Below, one piece after another: positions 20,943 through 26,475 of a stretch of DNA of 26,475 nucleotides (its first letter is position 1; the number at the start of each line of letters is the position of its first letter). The stretch spans positions 1-26,475 of IMG/VR virus record IMGVR_UViG_3300017991_002649; one strand, written 5' to 3'. The translations under genes were made by a program, and so were the position numbers. The stretch comes from a virus. The notes below the pieces were generated by a model that made no database searches, was not told where the DNA came from, and saw only the letters and a list, made by a program, of their open reading frames with translations.

Positions 20943-21829
20943 CACGCACCCGCTTTTTCACAAAGTTCCTTAATCCTGCGCATGTAACGCATCAATTTGC
21001 CTTCTGAAACCACTGCCTCAGACAACGACCCGTAATGATGTTCGAGACAGTCCATGAGCAATTCTTTGATTGCCTCTTCATCCGGCAACTGCTGAAGCTT
21101 GGAACGTGTGTAAAGCGACTCCAAATCCTTTTCTTTTGTCGCATACCATTCTTCAATCCGCTCTAACGACCACTCGCCACGGCGAATTTCCTTGAGCTGC
21201 TCGCGATTGCGTTCAAGGTTGATATCGCCTTCCGCCATGATCTGTTCGATTTCGTCAAGCAGCCTGACGATGTTGTAACAAAACTTCGTATCAAATCCGT
21301 ATTTGTCTACGAGTTCTTTCCGCTTGCCTTCTGGTTCTTTGTTCTTCGCCTTCTTGAGCTGCGAGCCAGCGTAGTTTTTGAAGCGGTGCCAGCTGCCTTT
21401 GTGCAAGAATATTTTCCGTTTCTCCCGCACGATGCTTCCAACCTGCGTACAATGCAAGATACAGCGTTGCGGCACAAACAAAGAGTCAATGACGTTTGGG
21501 TTATTGTTCATCAACAAATTGAAGTACTTGATGATACTGAAAATCTGAAAGTCAAACTCTGTATTTTGCTCTTTGTCTTTGACCCCGTGCTCTTGCCACT
21601 GATTGAATTTCTCCGGCTGCGTTCCAAAATTGGGAATATACCCAGCAATGTGCGGAAAGATCATATGCTTGGGCGGGATACAAAACCCGTAAAGGTCCAC
21701 ATCACTTGAATCAGAATGACATCCATAAGCGATGCTACCCATCATCGTCAAGTAATGAGTATTGCTGATCACAAACCCCGGTGGATGGATCAATTTCTTA
21801 TCAGCTAACTTGCGCAAATCAACTTTCAT
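20942..21829 (-). CDS. RlaP-like nucleotidyltransferase (DNA polymerase beta superfamily)
   Basis: 295 residues. MGSIAYGCHSDSSDVDLYG at residues 30-48 is the catalytic loop: G31-S32 followed by the metal-binding pair D43 and D45. The sequence then runs through ...FDFQIFSIIKYFNLLMNNNPNVIDSLF, typical of the COG3541/RlaP branch, which has been linked to RNA repair. The C-terminal half is helical (FCYNIVRLLDEIEQIM...). The AAGGTG site is close to the ATG. Together with a CCA-adding enzyme 4 kb upstream it suggests that this phage edits RNA ends, but the substrate is not shown by the sequence. Confidence 0.75.
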   Translation of the reverse strand: MKVDLRKLADKKLIHPPGFVISNTHYLTMMGSIAYGCHSDSSDVDLYGFCIPPKHMIFPHIAGYIPNFGTQPEKFNQWQEHGVKDKEQNTEFDFQIFSIIKYFNLLMNNNPNVIDSLFVPQRCILHCTQVGSIVREKRKIFLHKGSWHRFKNYAGSQLKKAKNKEPEGKRKELVDKYGFDTKFCYNIVRLLDEIEQIMAEGDINLERNREQLKEIRRGEWSLERIEEWYATKEKDLESLYTRSKLQQLPDEEAIKELLMDCLEHHYGSLSEAVVSEGKLMRYMRRIKELCEKAGA

Positions 21830-21904
21830 TTGTCACCTTCAAATTCAGGTTGCTGCTCCAAACAATCCGCTTCAAAAGTCAGTCAATCCGGCGTTCCAAC
21901 GTCC

Positions 21905-22192
21905 TCAAACTATTTTGAGGCCGACGAGAATGCCAGCGCTTACAGCCATTCCGATAGTCTTCAGAACAACTTCGTGGTCGAACACAGGGGGCCGGGCAAC
22001 CATATTTCCATCCTTGTAATAGGTGAAACGAATGGCTTCCCATTTGCTGCCGTCGTTCTCTTTGACGAGAACCTGCTGAACCGCGAATTGATAATTCGGA
22101 TTAGCAGTTTTGACGTCACCCTCTGCTCCGCCAATCATGTCTGAACGCACTTCACGAACGACAATGTAGTTTGCTGTTTCTTTCAAAGACAT
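21905..22192 (-). CDS. Small protein with a C-terminal membrane segment
   Basis: 95 residues. The first 75 are soluble and beta-rich (YIVVREVRSDMIGG, QFAVQQVLVKENDGSKWEAIRFTYYKDGN). The last 20 (VVLKTIGMAVSAGILVGLKIV) are hydrophobic and glycine-rich and can cross a membrane, making it a possible tail-anchored protein. AGGTAGG precedes the ATG. The 75 bases between its stop and the next gene hold nothing I recognise. Function unknown. Confidence 0.65.
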   Translation of the reverse strand: MSLKETANYIVVREVRSDMIGGAEGDVKTANPNYQFAVQQVLVKENDGSKWEAIRFTYYKDGNMVARPPVFDHEVVLKTIGMAVSAGILVGLKIV

Positions 22193-22236
22193 ATCAACCT
22201 ACCTTCCTGCGGGAAGTCCAGAGCAGCAACCCTCCT

Positions 22237-22347
22237 TCAATAATCTCGCAACGCTTTGGCGGCAAGTCCAGCCACCACTCCAATAGCAATAAAGCTTCCC
22301 AATCCAAGAGCAACTGCGTCGTCTTCTCTCGGTTCCTGATTTCTCAT
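22237..22347 (-). CDS. Tiny 36-residue membrane protein
   Basis: The frame MRNQEPREDDAVALGLGSFI, then AIGVVAGLAAKALRDY-stop, has a charged N-terminus and one hydrophobic, glycine-rich segment (about residues 11-32). It starts three bases after the previous stop, with CGGAG about 11 bases upstream, and fills a 157-base gap. Its membrane segment is similar in character to that of the next gene (22192). A paired membrane function is possible. Confidence 0.7.
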   Translation of the reverse strand: MRNQEPREDDAVALGLGSFIAIGVVAGLAAKALRDY

Positions 22348-22349
22348 CG

Positions 22350-22688
22350 TTAATTAATCTCCGTTAAATAAAACGGTTCAACCAACTTGACCCCGTAATT
22401 TGTCCCACGCTTGATAAACGTCCAAGTGCCGCTCAACATTCCGTTATCAAGCTTTTTGACTATTGCATCAAACTCCTTCAAGAACATCGTGTACTTCCTA
22501 TCCATATCAACTCCCTGAAACTCGAAATACGTCGCGCTCCTTCCACGACAATAAGTCATATACTCCAAGCAATCTTCAAACTTGCAATTGTCCCGCCATT
22601 CCTTCGCTTTCCAAATGGACGTATCAGCATAGTGCATTTGGTTTCCATCTTCGTCAAATGGAATCTGGTAGTCCCCTTTCTTTGGCAT
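22350..22688 (-). CDS. Hypothetical 112-residue protein
   Basis: Starts MPKKGDYQIPFDEDGNQMHYADTSIWKAKEW. It has a few cysteines (NCKFEDC..., YCRG) and a beta-rich end (MLSGTWTFIKRGTNYGVKLVEPFYL). GGAG lies four bases before the ATG, and the gene overlaps the previous one by 35 bases. Not recognised. Confidence 0.68.
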   Translation of the reverse strand: MPKKGDYQIPFDEDGNQMHYADTSIWKAKEWRDNCKFEDCLEYMTYCRGRSATYFEFQGVDMDRKYTMFLKEFDAIVKKLDNGMLSGTWTFIKRGTNYGVKLVEPFYLTEIN

Positions 22689-23004
22689 TCATCTCCTCCA
22701 AAATATCCAAACGATATTTCTTGATGATCTGCTTCGCCGTCAAACGTTTTTCTTTATCGCCAGCACGATTACAACTGATAGTTTCTTCCATAGAAGCGTC
22801 CATATGAAAGGACGTTCCTTTTTCCATAACACGTTCCATGCGAAGTTTGAAACCACGCATCCCGTAACGGCCATATTCCTCTTTGTAATACGCTTTCAGT
22901 TCCTTCAGCGTCAGCAAATAGGTAACGGGAGCGTCAACAACCGTTGACCATTCGCAAAAATAGTCAACGCCTTCATGCGTGAACTTAACTATACCGCGCC
23001 CCAT
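22654..23004 (-). CDS. Hypothetical 116-residue protein
   Basis: Starts MGRGIVKFTHEGVDYFCEWSTVVDAPVTYLLT, a strand-rich segment followed by a helix (LKELKAYYKEEYGRYG). The C-terminal half is charged and helical (KRLTAKQIIKKYRLDILEEMNAKERG). GGGGGA lies six bases before the ATG. Family unknown. Confidence 0.68.
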   Translation of the reverse strand: MGRGIVKFTHEGVDYFCEWSTVVDAPVTYLLTLKELKAYYKEEYGRYGMRGFKLRMERVMEKGTSFHMDASMEETISCNRAGDKEKRLTAKQIIKKYRLDILEEMNAKERGLPDSI

Positions 23005-23197
23005 ATGATTCCCCCATTACCGTATGTTCGAGCCTGTATGGACATCTTTCCGGCACCGAAGTTTCTTCATCAACCCAAGCGCCTTTAAGAACTTTGCAAA
23101 TCCAAAAGGTTTTGTATTTGATTTTTGTCAAGTTGTTTGAAGCAACTTGACACAGATGGCATCTCACACAAACTCTTTTATGTATTCGCACTTGCAT
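22985..23197 (-). CDS. Small cysteine-containing protein (70 residues)
   Basis: CVRCHLC at residues 10-16 with further cysteines at 34 and 52 suggests one bound metal ion. It overlaps the preceding CxxCxxCC gene and the following gene by 20 bases each. The SD is weak (GAGACAAG), so coupling to the upstream gene is likely. Function unknown. Confidence 0.62.
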   Translation of the reverse strand: MQVRIHKRVCVRCHLCQVASNNLTKIKYKTFWICKVLKGAWVDEETSVPERCPYRLEHTVMGESYGARYS

Positions 23198-23486
23198 TTT
23201 CTTGTCTCAAAATGTATTCACCCATGCGACAAACATCATCGGGCGAACGTTCTATTTGACTGTGAGAATAGCATGGCGTATCTTTGTACCACGGTTCATC
23301 GTGAATCGCGCAACTGTATTCTCCGGCTTTGTCTCCCCTCAAATGCTTGCAACGTTTTCCATTTCCCCCGTGATAGACAAGATTGTCCCGGCAGTCAGGA
23401 CTACTAACGTCCAAACCTTTCTCTGGATCATCAACGATGATAACGCAGAGTTCTTTACAACAATATCCGCAACGTACGCAAATCAC
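23178..23486 (-). CDS. CxxCxxCC (YkgJ-like) zinc/iron-chelating domain protein
   Basis: 102 residues. MICVRCGYCCKELC gives the C3-x2-C6-x2-C9-C10 signature, followed by further cysteines in SPDCRDN, KRCKHLRG, EYSCAIHDEPWYKDTPC and DDVCRMGEY. This is the layout of the putative zinc- or iron-chelating domain family (YkgJ). Bacterial members are poorly characterised. The start is a GTG that overlaps the upstream stop (GTGA). Confidence 0.75.
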   Translation of the reverse strand: MICVRCGYCCKELCVIIVDDPEKGLDVSSPDCRDNLVYHGGNGKRCKHLRGDKAGEYSCAIHDEPWYKDTPCYSHSQIERSPDDVCRMGEYILRQENASANT

Positions 23487-23992
23487 TTAACCAACGGCCT
23501 TTCTTTTCTAAAACAAGTCAAATTGCATTTCGCATTTACTTTGTACTGTTTCACGTACTCTTCATCAACAAGTACGTTCTTTTCCAACAAACCCAAAAGA
23601 CGATTCCATTTCTCAATAACGCGCTCCAAAGCCTCAGTAGGGGCTTTGAGTTCCAACTTGCGCTGCTTCAAATATTCACTTTCAAAAAAACACCACCGCG
23701 CTTTCCACTTGGCTTTATCGCGTAAAAGAAAACCGTGTTCTTTCAAACCGTCTTCAAGACTCGCCCGTGATTCCCATACTTCCTTCCGCTTCTTGAAGTT
23801 GCTAAATGAAAAAATCAACTCATCTATTTCCCAATTCCAAAAATCAATCTGAGCGAGAAAAACAAGCCTTCGCATGGTTGCAGATTTCTTACCCTTTGCT
23901 CCAAGGAAAAAATCAATCGCCTTTTCAAGCGCCTCGGCTTTTTCCGTGAGGTAAATCGAATGACGGTTTATTTTCTTTTCCGCGTCTTTCAT
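23483..23992 (-). CDS. Hypothetical charged helical protein
   Basis: 169 residues from the ATG at 23992, whose ATGA overlaps the previous stop; a GTG two codons earlier is possible. Very rich in K, E, R and L with long predicted helices (LTEKAEALEKAIDFFLG, then FFESEYLKQRKLELKAPTEALERVIEKWNRLLGLLEK), so a coiled-coil or helical bundle protein. Not recognised. Confidence 0.68.
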   Translation of the reverse strand: MKDAEKKINRHSIYLTEKAEALEKAIDFFLGAKGKKSATMRRLVFLAQIDFWNWEIDELIFSFSNFKKRKEVWESRASLEDGLKEHGFLLRDKAKWKARWCFFESEYLKQRKLELKAPTEALERVIEKWNRLLGLLEKNVLVDEEYVKQYKVNAKCNLTCFRKERPLVK

Positions 23993-24696
23993 ACGCACAA
24001 TGCCTTTCTAACTTCGTCAGGCAGTTTTGCAAGGTTAGCATCAATCACCGCATCGAATTGACCATACTCCAAAATCCGCGCCGTTGAATAATTGACCAAC
24101 CAAATCCGCTGCTTTTCCGGACGCTGAATTACAAATTCACCCCTTCGGAGGAGTTTTTCAATATGATGTCTTGCGGCTTCAAAATGCCAATCGCCAATCC
24201 AAAGTGGATTCTTCTTTATGTATTCATCCGCATCTTCCCAAGACATATCTGCTGGCCTGTAAAACTGGCCGGAAGAAGTACAAGAATGATATGTCATCAA
24301 ATCGTTTGGCTTCCACGCAGCGTAAAAATTTCCCCCGTTGAAACCACTTTCAGCAAAGGAAGAATAAACGAAAAGAATTCCAAGCTGCGCTTGCCAACTG
24401 GCAACCAAAACTTCTTGTACGTTCTCGCACTCGAATTCTTCTTTGTAGACAACCTGAAAACCCATTGACTCAAGAACCCTTTCGGCGTCTTTGAGTTTGA
24501 TGCCGTAATACAAATCATCGTTTCTGGACAGCAGCTTTCGCTTTTCAGCGGCTGAAGTCGCTACAGCAATAAAGCTCAAACCTCTTCCTTCGGGAGTGTC
24601 CAAGCTGCCCGTGATCTTTTCAACCGTATCCAATGGGTCAAATTCCAAAGCCCGATCAATTTCTTCCGGGAACGGAGTCTGGCGGGGCATTATCAT
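23989..24696 (-). CDS. Hypothetical 235-residue protein, first of its operon
   Basis: GAGGAGG five to six bases before the ATG is among the strongest binding sites in the window, and the 24749 promoter lies 53 bases upstream. The protein has a mixed alpha/beta layout (GLSFIAVATSAAEKRKLL; AERVLESMGFQVVYKEEFE; VLVASWQAQLGILFVYSSF). The glycine/aromatic stretch SGFNGGNFYAAW could be a ligand-binding loop. No catalytic motif recognised. An ATG two codons further in is a possible alternative start. Confidence 0.7.
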   Translation of the reverse strand: MIMPRQTPFPEEIDRALEFDPLDTVEKITGSLDTPEGRGLSFIAVATSAAEKRKLLSRNDDLYYGIKLKDAERVLESMGFQVVYKEEFECENVQEVLVASWQAQLGILFVYSSFAESGFNGGNFYAAWKPNDLMTYHSCTSSGQFYRPADMSWEDADEYIKKNPLWIGDWHFEAARHHIEKLLRRGEFVIQRPEKQRIWLVNYSTARILEYGQFDAVIDANLAKLPDEVRKALCV

Positions 24697-24748
24697 ATTT
24701 TCCTCCTCGGCAAATCACACAGAACAAAGGACATATCATTTACATTTT

Positions 24749-24754
24749 ATTATA
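24749..24754 (-). promoter_or_regulatory. Promoter -10 (TTGTATAAT motif)
   Basis: The minus strand reads CGGGTTGTATAATAAAATG in the 107-base gap between two genes. It shares about 20 of 26 bases with the promoter region at 7148, including GAAGCAA/TTGCTTC just upstream of the -10. No -35 consensus is present; GCAAAA occupies that position, as at the 18267 promoter. It probably starts the long run of small genes from 24696 leftward. Confidence 0.65.
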
Positions 24755-24803
24755 CAACCCGAGAAGCAAGTTTTGCTGATTTTTTGCAAATTCGGTGTGA
24801 ATT

Positions 24804-25148
24804 TTAGAGGTGTTTTAGATTGGCGAGAAACCGCCGGATACCACGCTTAAACATCGTCCAATAGGGCCGACGAACGTGATTGATCATTTCACGGCATAAT
24901 TGTGTAAGCTGCTCATCATGCAATTCAGAATCGCACTCAAAACAGAACCAATATCCCGTCGCAGATAACTGTGGAAAATTCCCTTCGGCCACAAGCTTGC
25001 GCTGAGAAATCAAAGAAGAATCGCGCTGCCGAAATGGATGGTTTTCAGGAATTTGAACACAGATTCCTTTTGTGCCTTCGACGTCAACAATGGCATAATG
25101 AATGCCTTTGAAAACGTTCCTGATACAAGATGTGAAATTGACAACCAT
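24804..25148 (-). CDS. Hypothetical 114-residue protein
   Basis: Starts directly after the stop of the CCA enzyme (TGAATGG) without its own binding site, so it is coupled to that gene. A beta-rich first half (IHYAIVDVEGTKGICVQIPENHPF) is followed by FCFECDSEL and a basic helix (HVRRPYWTMFKRGIRRFLANLKHL). The C-terminus may contact nucleic acid. Not recognised. Confidence 0.65.
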   Translation of the reverse strand: MVVNFTSCIRNVFKGIHYAIVDVEGTKGICVQIPENHPFRQRDSSLISQRKLVAEGNFPQLSATGYWFCFECDSELHDEQLTQLCREMINHVRRPYWTMFKRGIRRFLANLKHL

Positions 25149-26475
25149 TCAACGACTATATCTTTCAAGCACCTGTTTCTTTGCTTCGTCCTTCTTCAAC
25201 GCTTTTCCTTTTGCGGCATAGTCCTCTTCCAACTCAATCAGAAACCGCGACACGTCCCCAACAAGCGGTCCCGGCTTCACGTTCAGTATTTGCATAATTT
25301 CTTTGCCGTCCAACACTGGCTTTTTTGAAACGGGTAACGGAGACTTTCTGATATCATCAATCATGCGCCTCAGATTGGGAGCATAATTCTGCGGCGGCAA
25401 CTTTCCGATCGCATCCGCCTCTGCCAAGTCAATCAACGCATCAATAGATTCATCACCAATCTTGCGGACAAAGCGACGCAATACTTTCTGCACACGCGCT
25501 GAATCGCCCTTGTTTGATTTTATCATATCATCAATTCGATGTGGCCGCATATGATTTTCAACCAATTTGCGAACAGTATTGATCGTACGACTGTCAAACT
25601 TCAGCCTACGCAAAATTGCTTCCGCGATTTCACCAGACACTTTTTCATGGCCATGGAATGAAATCCCGTTTCCAAATATCTGCTGCGTCTTTGCCTTTCC
25701 AACGTCATGCAACAACGCCGCCATCTGAGCCTCTACCGTTGGCTTTGCGTTTTTCAATACCATCATAGTATGTTTGAATACGTTTCCTTCTGCATGTTGC
25801 TTCGGCGACTGCTTGACTTTTGTAAGCTCATCCACTTCTGGAAGTACATATTTGAGTAAACCTGTTATCTTCATTAATCGAATTGCTTTGTTCAGTTTGC
25901 CCAATTTCATTACCTTTTCAAGTTCTCCCATAATGCGTTCAGGCGACACAATTTGAATTCGTTTTGCATTGCGTTTGACAATGCGTAACACATCCATTGG
26001 AATGTCCCATCCGTATTTCGTTTGGAACCGGATCAAACGTATCATTCGCAACGGGTCGTTCATGAAAATCTTATCAAGCGAAACGCCGGGATGACCGCGC
26101 AAGATTCCTTTCTTCAAATCATTCTTACTCACTCCGGTCAAGTCTTTGATTTCACCGTTTGTCAAATCTTTCATCAACATGTTGACGGTAAAATCTCGGC
26201 GTTTAACGTCCTGCTCAAGCGTTCCATATTCAGTTTGTCGTTGTCTGCTTTCTGGGTCAGGAAAACTCTCAGTCATCGTATCGGCAAATTCAAGAACCGC
26301 GCCTTTGGTTTTATACGTCTTACCCTCATAAGAAATATCTTCTTTGAAAGCAATCTGCCAAATAGGATAACCAGCGCCCAATTGCCTCGGAGTAGAAACT
26401 GCTTTGCCCAATTCCTTCTTAATCAACTTAGTAAGTTTTTCAGCGCCACCCTTCATCTCTACAACAACGTCAAGG
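25149..26475 (-). CDS. Class II CCA-adding enzyme/poly(A) polymerase with HD domain (5' end outside the window)
   Basis: The visible 441 residues begin LDVVVEMKGG; the frame stays open to the edge, so the ATG at 26456 is internal and the N-terminal 'GG-x-x-R-D ... D-x-D' part lies outside. Visible class II nucleotidyltransferase motifs (fragment numbering): RRDFTVNM at 92-99, DPLRMIRLIRF at 140-150 and ISPERI-like VSPERI near 176. A C-terminal HD phosphohydrolase domain follows, with FKHT and ALLHDVGKAKT (H256-D257) and SFHGHEK. This arrangement is found in bacterial tRNA nucleotidyltransferases that also carry 2',3'-phosphatase or phosphodiesterase activity. A phage copy would mature phage or damaged tRNAs. 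No tRNA gene is seen in the window. Confidence 0.85.
   Translation of the reverse strand, partial: LDVVVEMKGGAEKLTKLIKKELGKAVSTPRQLGAGYPIWQIAFKEDISYEGKTYKTKGAVLEFADTMTESFPDPESRQRQTEYGTLEQDVKRRDFTVNMLMKDLTNGEIKDLTGVSKNDLKKGILRGHPGVSLDKIFMNDPLRMIRLIRFQTKYGWDIPMDVLRIVKRNAKRIQIVSPERIMGELEKVMKLGKLNKAIRLMKITGLLKYVLPEVDELTKVKQSPKQHAEGNVFKHTMMVLKNAKPTVEAQMAALLHDVGKAKTQQIFGNGISFHGHEKVSGEIAEAILRRLKFDSRTINTVRKLVENHMRPHRIDDMIKSNKGDSARVQKVLRRFVRKIGDESIDALIDLAEADAIGKLPPQNYAPNLRRMIDDIRKSPLPVSKKPVLDGKEIMQILNVKPGPLVGDVSRFLIELEEDYAAKGKALKKDEAKKQVLERYSR

Noticed and set aside
1-26475. tRNA genes, CRISPR arrays, insertion sequences or integrase/att sites
   Set aside because: I looked in all gaps and found no cloverleaf, spaced repeats, transposase motifs or terminal repeats. 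The gaps are too short for most of these.

Overview
The window looks like part of a large tailed double-stranded DNA phage (Caudoviricetes, possibly jumbo). It comprises about 44 tightly packed genes, all on the minus strand, so the window reads from right to left biologically. Most genes have strong GGAGG/AAGGA-type ribosome binding sites, many overlap by ATGA, GTGA or TGATG, and about half are small and unrecognised. The phage call rests mainly on the left edge: the last gene is the N-terminal part of a large terminase subunit, preceded by a probable small terminase. The host cannot be named. One probable lipoprotein and sigma70-like promoters are compatible with many bacteria.

Layout in transcription order (right to left). 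26475-24804: the 3' part of a class II CCA-adding/poly(A) polymerase with an HD domain, plus one unknown gene. 24696-18897: a long run of small genes starting at a promoter (24749). It includes a CxxCxxCC metal-binding protein, two tiny membrane proteins, an RlaP-like nucleotidyltransferase, small zinc-binding proteins, a lipoprotein and a metallophosphoesterase. 18261-14111: a second promoter sits almost on the start codon of a half ABC/Rad50-like ATPase; next come a MoxR-type AAA+ ATPase, small genes and a second metallophosphoesterase that appears frameshifted at its 5' end. 14101-9932: a compact operon with its own promoter, holding two ParB-fold paralogues, a TET-associated-type glycosyltransferase, a PIG-L deacetylase and a radical SAM enzyme. 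I read this as a DNA base hypermodification module. 9908-7174: a promoter, a long leader, two unknown genes separated by a GNRA-capped hairpin, a DnaJ-like zinc protein and a Rho-independent terminator. 7153-2517: a promoter, a VWA/metallopeptidase protein that is the likely partner of the MoxR ATPase, several small genes, a NusG-like protein and a sigma-region-4-like protein. 2449-1: two unknown genes, then probable small and large terminase.

How the genes may work together (inference): CCA enzyme and RlaP-like transferase for RNA ends; NusG-like and sigma-like proteins for retargeting transcription, possibly toward late genes; the MoxR/VWA pair for a chaperone- or protease-like remodelling task; and the central operon for decorating phage DNA against host nucleases. 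A 9-base motif, TTGTATAAT, occurs four times, each time on the coding strand and in a gap between genes, and is the best candidate for a phage promoter class.
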